From an uncultured Eggerthellaceae bacterium (GTDB lineage Bacteria > Actinomycetota > Coriobacteriia > Coriobacteriales > Eggerthellaceae): a stretch of DNA of 16,213 nt. The stretch lies in assembly GCA_937892845.1 (NCBI GenBank), contig CALBGP010000016.1, positions 1 to 16,213 of the forward strand, given 5' to 3'. The position numbers and the translations under genes were made by a program. This document shows positions 6,862 to 14,502 of the stretch, one piece after another. Each line of letters opens with the position of its first letter. The stretch's first letter is position 1. The notes beneath the pieces are model-generated. The model searched no databases and was not told the origin of the DNA. It was given only the letters and a program-made list of their open reading frames with translations.

Positions 6862-9800
6862 ATGGGTCGAAATTCCGTCCAGTGCGACGCTTTGGTCATA
6901 GGTGCGGGCATTGCCGGTGCAGCCATCGCGCGTGAACTGACTCGCTACCAGCTGGATGTTTGCATCGTCGATCGCGCCTCAGATGTGGCGGCGGCAACAT
7001 CTCGTGCGAATTCCGGTATCGTTCACGCCGGATTCGATGCCAAGCACGGCACGCTGAAGGCGCGCTACAACGTCGAAGGCTCGCGGATGTTTCCCGCCCT
7101 CGCATCCGAGTTGGGATTCGCGTACCGCAATAACGGCAGCCTGGTGCTGGCGTTCACGGATGAGGAGTGCGATAGCATTGCCCATCTGCTGGAAAACGGC
7201 ACGAAAAACGGTGTCGAAGGCCTGCGCATCGTCGATGCTGAAGAGCTGCGCGCGCTTGAGCCCAACGTATCCGCGGATGCCCGTGCAGCGCTCTATGCGC
7301 CTACGGGTGCCATCACCAACCCCTACGAGGCTACGCTTGCCTTCGCCGAGAACGCCGTGCGCAACGGCGCGCATCTGATGCTCGACACCCAGGTGGAAGC
7401 CATCGATCGCGTAGACGGTCCCCGTCCCTTCGCCGTGTCCGTGCGCAATGTGGAGACGGGCGAAGAGCTTTGCATTGAGGCCCGGTGTCTCATCAACGCC
7501 GCCGGCATTTTCGCTGACCGAGTGGCGGCCATGGCGGGTGCATCGACTCCGCATATCACCGCTCGACGCGGCGAATACGTCATCCTGGACAAGCGCTGCG
7601 GCAACGCCTTCTCCTGCACCATGTTCCGTGCTCCTTCCAGCGTGGGCAAGGGCGTTCTGGTCTCTCCTACGGCAGACGACAACATCATCGTGGGTCCGAA
7701 TGCCCATGCCGTGGACCGCGACGCTGCAAACGGTGCTTTGGATACCACATTCGAGGGCATCGATGAGATCTTGACCAAGGCGAAAGATATTTGGCCCGGC
7801 CTGCGTGATTCCACGGTGATCACGCGTTTCGCTGGTTTGCGCGCAACTCCGGACAACGGGGATTTCACCATCGGCGAAAGCCCTGAGGTCCCCGGTCTGT
7901 TCAATGCTTCGGGTATCGAATCCCCCGGTCTCACGGCGGCTCCCGCCATTGCCGTCGATGTGGCGGCTGCGGTGGCTGCGCACCTGGATGCGGCCGAGCG
8001 CGCGGATTTCGTTGCAACCCGTCCTGCTCGCGAGTCCTTCGTCGCTATGGATGACGAAGCCCGCGCTGAGCACATCGCCTCCGACCCCGCATGGGGGCGC
8101 ATGGTGTGCCGTTGCGAGCAGGTGACCGAGGCTGAGATCCGTGAAGCGGTCAACGCCCCCGTTCCCGCCACCACGATCGACGCCATCAAATGGCGCACCC
8201 GTGCGGGCATGGGCCGTTGCCATGGCGGTTTCTGCTCTCCGCATGTGGCGCGCATCATCGCTGAGGAAACCGGTTGCACGCTTGAGGACGTGCGCAAGGG
8301 CAATGCGGGTACGCACATGATTGTGGAAGACGGTCTGTACAAGACCGGATGCGCTGGCTGCAGCTGCACGGAGGGAGATGCAGGCGAAGCTGATGCCTCC
8401 GTACTCAAACCTCAGACCAAAGATGTAGATGTCGCCGTCGTCGGCGGTGGTGCAGCGGGTATTGCGGCGGCGCTGGCCGTCAAAGCCCAGGGAATCGATA
8501 ATGTATTGCTGATCGACCGCGAAGACGAGCTTGGCGGCATCTTGAAGCAGTGCATCCATCCCGGCTTCGGTCTGGAGCGCTATACCGAGGAGCTGACCGG
8601 TCCCGAATACGCCGCACGCGACATCGCCGATCTTGAGGCAGCGGCGGTTCCCGTCATGCGAAAGACCACGGTCACATCCGTGCGCGCCGCTGGCGATGAT
8701 TGCCCCGGTGCCTACAAGGTCAGCGCAGTGGGACCCGATGGCCTGTTCGATATAACGGCACGCTCTGTGGTTCTGGCAACTGGTTCGCGTGAGCGTTCTC
8801 AGGGCCAGGTTGATCTGAATGGCGATCGCCCTGCAGGCGTTTACACCGCCGGTTGTGCCCAGTACTTCATCAATCTGCTGGGCGTTTTGCCGGGGCGTGA
8901 GGTGGTCATCTACGGTTCGGGCGATATCGGATTGATCATGGCTCGTCGCCTTGCGTGGGAGGGCGTCCATGTGAAGGCCGTCATCGAACGTGGAGCGAAG
9001 GCCAAGGGTTTGCGTCGCAATGTGAAGCAGTGCCTGGTTGATAACGATATCCCCCTGCTCACCAACCATTCGGTCCGCCGCGTCTTCGGATCGGGTCGCG
9101 TCGAGGGAGTGGAGGTCATCAAGACCGATGCGAAAAAGCAGCCCATCCCCGGTACCGAGTTCCGCATTGATTGCGACACGCTCCTGCTCAGCTGCGGTTT
9201 GATTCCCGAGCAGGATCTGTTGGATGAAATCGGCGTGAAAGCTGTCGAATGGGGCGCCAGTGACACCACGTTGCCCGGTGTGTTCTTCGCCGGAAACGCC
9301 GCGCAGATCCACGATATCGTCGACAACGTTACGGTTGAGGCTGATTACGTGGGCCGTTGCGCCGCTGCGTTTGTGCTGGGCACGCCTGCACCCGAGCCTC
9401 TGAAGGTGGCTGCGAAGGTTGAAGGTGCGCCCGCTGTCCAGATGCCTGAGCCTACCGGCGATGAAGAGGCCGATGCGAAGGCGCTCGCCCGTGCGCAGCG
9501 CGCAGCGGCACGTGCGGCGGCGCGTGCTGCTCAGGCTGCAGCAGTGCTTGAGCTTGCGGACTCTGACGAGCTGACGTGCATTCGCTGTCCGAAGGGATGC
9601 ACCATTGCGGTTGCGCCGGAATCCGCTTTGCCCGTTGATGGCGAATCAGCGGCTAGCGAGGTCAAGCCCTTCGAGGGATATCTGATTGCCGGCAACGAAT
9701 GTCGCATCGGCCGTGATTACGCCATTGAAGAGATGACCGCACCTCAGCGAGTCCTCACCTCAATTGTCCGCTGTGCCAATCAGATAGAGCCTCTCAGCGT

Positions 9801-9957
9801 TCGCACGGATGTCACCATCCCCAAGGAGATGGTGCCTCAGTGCCTAGCCGCTCTGGCCGACGTGTGTGTCGAAGGTCCTTTGAGCGTCGGAGACGTTGTG
9901 GTGGAGAATGTCTGCGGAACCGGAGCCAACATCGTTGCCACCAAACCGCTGGCGTAG
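6862..9957 (+). CDS. Four-module flavoprotein: GlpA-like + BFD [2Fe-2S] + FAD/NAD oxidoreductase + DUF1667
   Basis: Modules, numbered from ATG 6862 (RBS AAGG at 6852-6855; an in-frame TTG at 6856 is less likely): (1) a DAO/GlpA-like FAD oxidoreductase, about 8-380, with the dinucleotide motif GAGIAG (15-20) and the C-terminal FAD segment ASGIESPGLT; (2) a BFD-like iron-sulfur region, about 412-480, with CRC (416, 418) and C453/C458; (3) a second flavoprotein, about 521-843, with GGGAAG (528-533), the NAD-type site YGSGDIG (684-690) and GVFFAGNAAQIHD near 806; (4) after an Ala/Arg-rich helical linker (about 870-898), DUF1667 with CIRCPKGC (906-913) and GNEC (C947). A further cysteine cluster GCAGCSC (497-502) lies between modules 2 and 3. 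In many anaerobes these are three separate neighbouring genes, often near glpK, and act in anaerobic glycerol-3-phosphate oxidation; that function is inferred here and no glpK or glpF is nearby. yqeY follows after 41 bases without a terminator. Confidence 0.85.
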   Translation: MGRNSVQCDALVIGAGIAGAAIARELTRYQLDVCIVDRASDVAAATSRANSGIVHAGFDAKHGTLKARYNVEGSRMFPALASELGFAYRNNGSLVLAFTDEECDSIAHLLENGTKNGVEGLRIVDAEELRALEPNVSADARAALYAPTGAITNPYEATLAFAENAVRNGAHLMLDTQVEAIDRVDGPRPFAVSVRNVETGEELCIEARCLINAAGIFADRVAAMAGASTPHITARRGEYVILDKRCGNAFSCTMFRAPSSVGKGVLVSPTADDNIIVGPNAHAVDRDAANGALDTTFEGIDEILTKAKDIWPGLRDSTVITRFAGLRATPDNGDFTIGESPEVPGLFNASGIESPGLTAAPAIAVDVAAAVAAHLDAAERADFVATRPARESFVAMDDEARAEHIASDPAWGRMVCRCEQVTEAEIREAVNAPVPATTIDAIKWRTRAGMGRCHGGFCSPHVARIIAEETGCTLEDVRKGNAGTHMIVEDGLYKTGCAGCSCTEGDAGEADASVLKPQTKDVDVAVVGGGAAGIAAALAVKAQGIDNVLLIDREDELGGILKQCIHPGFGLERYTEELTGPEYAARDIADLEAAAVPVMRKTTVTSVRAAGDDCPGAYKVSAVGPDGLFDITARSVVLATGSRERSQGQVDLNGDRPAGVYTAGCAQYFINLLGVLPGREVVIYGSGDIGLIMARRLAWEGVHVKAVIERGAKAKGLRRNVKQCLVDNDIPLLTNHSVRRVFGSGRVEGVEVIKTDAKKQPIPGTEFRIDCDTLLLSCGLIPEQDLLDEIGVKAVEWGASDTTLPGVFFAGNAAQIHDIVDNVTVEADYVGRCAAAFVLGTPAPEPLKVAAKVEGAPAVQMPEPTGDEEADAKALARAQRAAARAAARAAQAAAVLELADSDELTCIRCPKGCTIAVAPESALPVDGESAASEVKPFEGYLIAGNECRIGRDYAIEEMTAPQRVLTSIVRCANQIEPLSVRTDVTIPKEMVPQCLAALADVCVEGPLSVGDVVVENVCGTGANIVATKPLA

Positions 9958-9998
9958 GCTTGTCTCGTTTGAAGCATCATTGATGGCTAGGAGGCGTT

Positions 9999-10442
9999 AT
10001 GACCTATCAGGAGTTGCAAGAGGAAATCAAGCGTGCGCTGAAGGCGGGCGACAAAGATCGTCTCTCCATACTTCGTCAGGTGCACGGCGAAATCAAGAAC
10101 ATTGAGGTCAACGAGCGTCGGGAGATTACCGATGCGGACGTTGCCGCCATGCTCAAACGTTTGATTAAGCAGACCGGCGAGACGCTCGAGGGGTCAATCA
10201 AAGCAGGGAACAATCCTGAGCGCACGGCGACGTTGACCGCTCAGGTTGCCATCTTGGAGGAATATCTGCCCAAACAGGTTTCCGGCGATGAGCTGGTGGC
10301 TCTTGTTGAGAAGACCATTGCGGAACTGGGCGCTCAGACCAAACGCGATATGGGCAAGGTCATGGGTGCGCTGACGGCCGCCACCGACGGGAACTTCGAC
10401 AAGGCCGCAGCCGCCAAGGAGGTCGGCTCGCGGCTTCAGTAG
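9999..10442 (+). CDS. yqeY: GatB/YqeY domain protein
   Basis: This 147-residue protein matches the usual YqeY length and pattern: an N-terminal helical part (QELQEEIKRALKAGDKDRLSILRQVHGEIKN), then QVAILEEYLPKQVS and GKVMGALTAATDGNFD, ending DKAAAAKEVGSRL. The family resembles the tail domain of the GatB amidotransferase subunit and may bind tRNA or RNA; its exact role is unsettled. The start is firm: AGGAGG at 9989-9994, 4 bases before ATG. It is probably co-transcribed with the upstream flavoprotein, which need not mean a shared function. Confidence 0.93.
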   Translation: MTYQELQEEIKRALKAGDKDRLSILRQVHGEIKNIEVNERREITDADVAAMLKRLIKQTGETLEGSIKAGNNPERTATLTAQVAILEEYLPKQVSGDELVALVEKTIAELGAQTKRDMGKVMGALTAATDGNFDKAAAAKEVGSRLQ

Positions 10443-10514
10443 AGCTGTCGTCCGTTGCAGCGTGTCGACTGCAGTGGTGGATTGTGTTGCCGGTATCTTT
10501 GAGCAGCGCATACG

Positions 10515-10557
10515 AAAAGGGATTCGGTTCGCTATGAGCCGAATCCCTTTTGTTTTT
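10515..10557 (+). terminator. Strong, probably bidirectional terminator
   Basis: A perfect 13-bp stem (AAAAGGGATTCGG, 10515-10527, with CCGAATCCCTTTT, 10539-10551) can extend by 3 pairs to a 5-base loop and is followed by TGTTTTT. On the minus strand the same stem ends in TTTT, so it can also end the convergent Ltp gene (stop at 10620). Confidence 0.9.
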
Positions 10558-10619
10558 CGAGTGTATGGTTTACGGTTGCGCCGTGATGTCCGCATGCTCA
10601 TGCGCGCATGCAGATCCTG

Positions 10620-11921
10620 CTATTTGTACGCAACGTCCACGCCGTGTTTTGCCTGCTCAGGGGTGAAACCTTCGAACTCAAGCTGGTCTATCAGCTCGGA
10701 GCGTGACATGTCGGACCATGAGAGGTACTCCTCTGCTTTTCGCACGGCTTCTTCGTTCCAGTCTGCGCCGCAGTTATCGACCGCCCAGGTGGCAACGTCG
10801 GTGGGGTAGCCCTCGTATTCGAGCTGCTCGATGAGGCCGGTCCTCGAGAAGGAGAGGGCATTCAGGTAGTCGTGCGCTTCATCGAGAGCGTTGCTGTGCT
10901 CAGCGGATGGGCTTGCGCTTGATGCGGAGTTCTTGCCAGAGGTGGATTTCTCATCGGTGGAGACCGGAGTTCCAGAGGTTTCTGACTTGAGCTGGTCTGC
11001 GGTTTCGCCTTTGGCCAGGATGAACATGACCATGTCGCCGCTGCCGGTGCTGATGGTCAGATAAGAAAGGTTCTTGTCATCTGCATCGACGATGAAATAC
11101 GCGCTTGATCCGTCCATGAACTCATCGGCAAGCGCGGGAAGTTCGGCTCCAAAGGGATAGCTTTCCGAGAACAGGTCCGTTTCGGTCCACTTCTGGTTTG
11201 AAAGGGTGGCCATGCCGGGCCAGTCGATGGAGTACGTGCCATCAGCATTGAAGTCGAAAGACTCGATGACCTCAATTCCGTTTGCAACGCACTCGTCATA
11301 GGTCAGCGTTCCATCCTCTATCGTGACGCCCATCATTTGCCACGAACCCACGCCGATAGGTGAATTCTCGTCGCCTGAATCTACATTTCCTGCGATGGAT
11401 GAGCCGCTGGAAGATGAGGGCGCATTGCCGGAATCGGCTTTGCTGCAGAATGCGAACCCTACCGCAACCGCAACAAGAAGGGCGACGATGACGACGATGA
11501 TGGCTATCGCTACAGCCGGAACCTTCTTTTTAGGCTGTTCGGGCGGCATGCCTGGGATGGGCGGCATGGGAGCCGGCGCGGGCATGGGCGCTGTGGCGCC
11601 GGGGCCCGATGCGGGCTGCGGCATCGGAGCGGGTTGAGGTGCCGCAGCAGGTGCAGCAGCCGGAGCAGGTGCCGGTGCAGGGGCAGGCGCCGGTGCAGGT
11701 GCCGGGGCAGGTGCGGCCGCCGGGACCGGCGCAGGCGCGGGCGCCGGAGCGGGAGCCGCATCGGATTGCGGTGCCGGAACGGGAGCCGTATCGGACTGCG
11801 GCACCGGAGCGGGCACGGGTTGCGGCGTCGGGGCAGGCGCGGGGGCCGCGCTGGGCGCCGGCGCAGGCTGGGGCGCCTGCTTGGGCTGAGGGCTCTGGGG
11901 CATGTTCTCGTTTTCTGCCAT
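10620..11921 (-). CDS. Membrane-anchored Ltp-repeat protein with Pro/Ala-rich N-terminus
   Basis: The start at 11921 (MAENENMPQS) is supported by GGAG a few bases upstream on the minus strand; 41 further in-frame codons upstream lack this. From the N-terminus the 433 residues show a Pro/Ala/Gln-rich arm (about 8-130), a basic KKK (131-133), one membrane helix (about 134-158), a Ser-rich linker, a beta-rich domain with GVGSWQMMGV and DFNADGTYSIDW (about 188-304), a second Ser/Thr-rich linker, and two Ltp-type helical repeats (345-384 and 393-432), each containing a YL.......L...L..EG motif. Ltp repeats occur in actinobacterial surface proteins and in a streptococcal prophage lipoprotein that blocks superinfecting phage. 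There is no N-terminal signal peptide or clear lipobox; KKK before the helix suggests the arm is inside and the Ltp domains outside. The gene stands alone; no strong promoter is seen. Confidence 0.8.
   Translation of the reverse strand: MAENENMPQSPQPKQAPQPAPAPSAAPAPAPTPQPVPAPVPQSDTAPVPAPQSDAAPAPAPAPAPVPAAAPAPAPAPAPAPAPAPAPAAAPAAAPQPAPMPQPASGPGATAPMPAPAPMPPIPGMPPEQPKKKVPAVAIAIIVVIVALLVAVAVGFAFCSKADSGNAPSSSSGSSIAGNVDSGDENSPIGVGSWQMMGVTIEDGTLTYDECVANGIEVIESFDFNADGTYSIDWPGMATLSNQKWTETDLFSESYPFGAELPALADEFMDGSSAYFIVDADDKNLSYLTISTGSGDMVMFILAKGETADQLKSETSGTPVSTDEKSTSGKNSASSASPSAEHSNALDEAHDYLNALSFSRTGLIEQLEYEGYPTDVATWAVDNCGADWNEEAVRKAEEYLSWSDMSRSELIDQLEFEGFTPEQAKHGVDVAYK
11550..11891. repeat. Degenerate tandem repeats encoding the Pro/Ala tract
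   Basis: GC-rich short repeats of the GGTGCAGGCGCC type fill this stretch and encode alternating Ala-Pro. Within it, 11743-11772 and 11773-11802 are a direct 30-base repeat with 26 of 30 identical bases, encoding PQSDxAP units. The tract is likely variable in length between strains through slippage or recombination. Confidence 0.75.
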
Positions 11922-11994
11922 GGCTTCTCCAATCTTTGACAGGAAACCTGCTGACTTCTTGCGGCTATTGTAATGGTCTTCCTGCGATTTTCTG

Positions 11995-12011
11995 CCCGCA
12001 GAGCGGGTTTT
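11995..12011 (+). other. Small terminator-like hairpin in the 11922-12166 gap
   Basis: CCCGC-AGA-GCGGG followed by TTTT lies in the roughly 245-base gap upstream of the Ltp gene. No plus-strand gene ends just before it. Further right, AAGGAGG (12099-12105) and GGAGG (about 12111-12115) look like leftover ribosome binding sites for the broken flavoprotein gene. Nothing else is recognisable in the gap. Confidence 0.25.
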
Positions 12012-12166
12012 AACCTTGATACGGCTTCCGTGCGACCCTTTCATCCCTTTCGTGGTACATCGTTGCTGCGTTTTTCGTACAGTCTTCCCGTCAGCGCAAG
12101 GAGGCGCTTCGGAGGATCGGTGCCGAAGTGGCCGCGATGAGGCTTAGGGCGGCAGCATAGACCCGG

Positions 12167-12474
12167 ATGGCTGTTGCGGCTGCGGGGTGTTGATGGCAGG
12201 ATGCTCTGCATCCGGTGAAGGATCCGACAAAGCTTCCGGTTCGGCGCTTGAGTGGAGTGAAGAGACCGACATCGTTGTCGTGGGCGCCGGTACCGCAGGT
12301 GTGGTCAGCGCTGTGACAGCCCTTGAGGCTGGTGCCAGCGTGACGCTTATCGACAAAGCGGATTTCGTGGGCGGCATTTCCAGCGCTTGCGTTCAGTTCT
12401 GCACTCCGGGTTCAAGCCTTGCTCTGCCTCAGCTGTTCGAAGGTGTCGAGGATAGTGCGGCTGCTGCCAACTAG
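12167..12474 (+). pseudogene. Remnant of a secreted FAD-dependent (fumarate-reductase-like) oxidoreductase
   Basis: The frame from 12187 encodes a lipobox-like LMAGC, a Ser/Gly linker, then a Rossmann FAD-binding start DIVVVGAGTAGVVSA (GAGTAG at residues 33-38), Asp56 after the second strand, and VGGIS; it stops after 95 residues, where family members run to roughly 450-600. The ATG at 12167 in another frame encodes MAVAAAG, which would join neatly to VLMAGC if one G were restored in the GGGG run at about 12184-12187; together these would be a typical lipoprotein or Tat signal end. Stops (12145-12147, 12158-12160) interrupt the frames further upstream. So it is both frameshifted at the signal peptide and truncated after the nucleotide-binding core, and a terminator follows within 30 bases. 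Such flavoproteins are used as extracytoplasmic reductases in Coriobacteriia; this copy should be inactive. Confidence 0.75.
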
Positions 12475-12501
12475 GACAAGCCTGAAATACCCCTCCATTG
12501 C

Positions 12502-12545
12502 GGGCTGCATCCCGGCGATAAGCCGGGGTGCAGCCCTTTTCTGTT
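12502..12545 (+). terminator. Strong terminator after the flavoprotein remnant
   Basis: A 15-bp stem with a single G.U pair (GGGCTGCATCCCGGC, 12502-12516, with GCCGGGGTGCAGCCC, 12522-12536) closes on GATAA and is followed by TTTTCTGTT. Its quality suggests it belonged to the original intact gene, so the middle of that gene was deleted while its terminator was kept. Confidence 0.88.
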
Positions 12546-12950
12546 ATCCGGGATTAATAAGAGGACTCAGAAAATGCCTGGTCAGAAGGCTTTCGCGAAT
12601 TCTGATGCACAGTCGGTGGGCGTTGCAATGGGCGCCGCTAACTTATTAGTGCGTTATTGAAGCCTCCACAGAACCTATATAACATGCCCTGAAAAGAGGG
12701 CGACAGCGGACCGCACAAGGCTGTTGATTTTTCGGACTCCGCATCCCGAAAGCCGCATCGCAGCGGGGGATGCATATTCAAATCTGATCGCCATCGACCT
12801 GTTTTGCGTCACAAACTTCAGCGCTGGAGTTATGTGGATAGAACTGTATGCATGCCTGGCTGAGAGGAGGAAGGGCTTCAATCAAGGGGAAAAAGGAAGG
12901 CTTTGCTTTCCTGTATGGTTGGTATTTCGGAAGTAACATTGGAGGAAACA
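12546..12950 (+). other. Long non-coding leader of the OFA-type transporter gene
   Basis: About 405 bases lack a convincing gene. The stretch contains a possible -10 (TATAAC, 12678-12683) with TTGAAG 15 bases upstream, a small hairpin GCCCT/AGGGC (12686-12701), and a stable-looking stem-loop at 12741-12773: GCATCCC pairs with GGGATGC and the inner CCGC with GCGG around a 6-base loop, with a 5-base bulge on the left arm. An 18-base palindrome follows (listed separately). It may be a regulatory mRNA leader; no known riboswitch consensus was recognised. Confidence 0.35.
12814..12831. promoter_or_regulatory. 18-base palindrome upstream of the transporter
   Basis: AACTTCAGC followed directly by GCTGGAGTT is symmetric except for one pair of positions (T opposite G), with no loop. 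The absence of a loop favours a protein-binding operator over an RNA hairpin. It ends 119 bases before the transporter start. No regulator gene is adjacent. Confidence 0.4.
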
Positions 12951-14216
12951 ATGGCAATGAAGCCAAAGTCGCGCTGGGTGGTTCTCGTCGGCGCAGCAAT
13001 GTGCGGCGCAATCACTGCGTCATTGAATTGCTACAGTATTTTTCAGAAGCCGATGATGGAACAGTTTGGTTGGTCGCCGCAGCTCGTGGCGTTCGCCTAC
13101 ACGCTGGCCATCGTTGTTATCGGTTTTGCTGGTGGCCCCATCGGCGGTTGGTTCCAGCGTAAGTTCGCTGCATACAAGATCATGCTTGTAAGCGGTATCG
13201 TCTTTGGTTGCGGCTGGATTCTCACCGGCTTTGCAACGAACCCCGTCATGCTGCTTCTCACCTTCGGCATCGTTGTCGGTTTTGCCGATGGTATCATCTA
13301 CAACACCTCGCTCGCTTTGACCACTCGTTGGTTCCCGGACAAGAAGGGCCTGGTCAACGGCATTTCTCTGGCAACCATGGCCCTGTGGCCGCTGTGGACC
13401 GCTCCTGTCGGCAACATGATCGTGCAGGCTATCGGCCCCATGCCGTCCTTCATGGTCGTCGGCGCATTCAGCATCGTCATGTTCCTCATCTTCGCTTGGC
13501 TCTGCTACATCATGCCTCCTGCGGATTATCAGCCCGAGGGTTGGAACCCGCCTGCTGACGACGCTGCCAAGAACCGTAGGAGCTACACCACCGTCGAAAT
13601 GATGAAGACCCCGCTGTTCTGGATCATGGTTGTCACCTTCGCCCTCACCGCATGCACCGGCGTGTTCATGCTGGGCACCGCTTCTCTCGTCGGCCAGACC
13701 CAGGCTGGCATGGACGCCGCAACCGGCGCCCTGATGGTCAGCATCTTCGCTGTCGCCAATGCTGCCGGCCGTTTCGGCTTCGGCACCCTGTCTGACAAGA
13801 TCGGCCGCTTCCAGACGCTGTTCATCGTCATCGGCATCACCGGCGTGATCCACCTGTTCCTGTATGGCAACACCACCTCCACCATGCCCTTCATCATCGA
13901 GTCCATCGTGCTGGGTATGTGCTTCGGCGGCATCATGGCCATCATGCCTTCGCTCACCGGCGACGCATTCGGTCCTGCCAACATGGGTCAGAACTACGGC
14001 TTCATGTACTGGGGCTACGCTCTCGCTGCTGTCATCGGTCCTATGCTGTCCGCTAACACGCTTGCTACGACCGGTAGCTACAGCTCCGCATTCCCCATCC
14101 TGGGTGTGCTGTGCATCATCGCCCTCATCCTGCTTGCAATCGGCATGCCGCTCTACAAGAAGATGAAGATTCGCGACGCAGCCTACATGGAGGCCAAGAA
14201 CGCTGAGGCCAAGTAG
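12951..14216 (+). CDS. OFA-type major facilitator transporter
   Basis: This 421-residue inner-membrane protein has about 12 hydrophobic segments in two halves split by a hydrophilic loop (about 188-215). Family marks are RWFPDKKGLVNGI (126-138), SDKIGR (281-286) and LTGDAFGPANMGQNYG (335-350), all typical of the oxalate/formate antiporter-like (OFA) group, which moves small organic acids by exchange or with protons. The actual substrate cannot be read from sequence. GGAGG (12941-12945), 5 bases before ATG, fixes the start; an in-frame start 48 bases upstream adds a non-family stretch. The gene is intact. The EthD gene follows after 286 bases on the same strand with no convincing terminator between, so the two may be co-expressed. 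Confidence 0.88.
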   Translation: MAMKPKSRWVVLVGAAMCGAITASLNCYSIFQKPMMEQFGWSPQLVAFAYTLAIVVIGFAGGPIGGWFQRKFAAYKIMLVSGIVFGCGWILTGFATNPVMLLLTFGIVVGFADGIIYNTSLALTTRWFPDKKGLVNGISLATMALWPLWTAPVGNMIVQAIGPMPSFMVVGAFSIVMFLIFAWLCYIMPPADYQPEGWNPPADDAAKNRRSYTTVEMMKTPLFWIMVVTFALTACTGVFMLGTASLVGQTQAGMDAATGALMVSIFAVANAAGRFGFGTLSDKIGRFQTLFIVIGITGVIHLFLYGNTTSTMPFIIESIVLGMCFGGIMAIMPSLTGDAFGPANMGQNYGFMYWGYALAAVIGPMLSANTLATTGSYSSAFPILGVLCIIALILLAIGMPLYKKMKIRDAAYMEAKNAEAK

Positions 14217-14290
14217 TCTGCACCTACTCGATGGCAGTTTGCAATGAGCTGCTGACAAAAGAAACAACGACTTTCAGATATTCAGAAGGT

Positions 14291-14437
14291 CACAACAGGG
14301 CCGTGGCAGAAGCTGGCGGAATAGCAAATAGCAGATGTCGCGGCCTTGTGATGAGCAGGCATCGGAAAAACGGGATTCTTCGCAGGTCAGCGGATTCCGT
14401 TCGGTGCAAGCAGGGGCGAAACGTCCGGATGGTCCGG
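14291..14437 (+). other. Structured intergenic region between transporter and EthD gene
   Basis: CACAA-(CAG bulge)-GGCCG (14291-14303) pairs with CGGCC-TTGTG (14341-14350), ten pairs enclosing about 37 bases. A second hairpin CCGGA-TGG-TCCGG is at 14425-14437. The 286-base gap holds no credible gene. No strong Shine-Dalgarno lies in the paired parts. It could be a regulatory RNA or processing site. Confidence 0.35.
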
Positions 14438-14502
14438 TGGTGAGCCTCGGCGCTGCTCGTATGGCAAAAACAAGAATTGATTGAGAAGGAGAGTGATCGC
14501 GC

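Noticed and set aside
6979..9312. 777-codon open frame on the minus strand
   Set aside because: It is antisense to the fused flavoprotein, shows no recognisable domain, and has no convincing ribosome binding site.
11441..11447. Lipobox cysteine after the membrane helix of the Ltp protein
   Set aside because: The residues before the cysteine (GFAFC) do not fit a lipobox and the helix is internal, so a membrane anchor is favoured.
11550..11891. CRISPR-like array
   Set aside because: The repeats are contiguous, degenerate and coding (Ala-Pro), without unique spacers.
13020..14267. 415-codon minus-strand open frame across the OFA transporter
   Set aside because: Composition (His/Asp/Glu/Gly-rich, no membrane or domain pattern) is typical of an antisense shadow of a membrane protein.
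14351..14471. Cobalamin-type riboswitch upstream of the EthD gene
   Set aside because: Some G/C-rich words looked suggestive, but the conserved B12-box sequence was not found.
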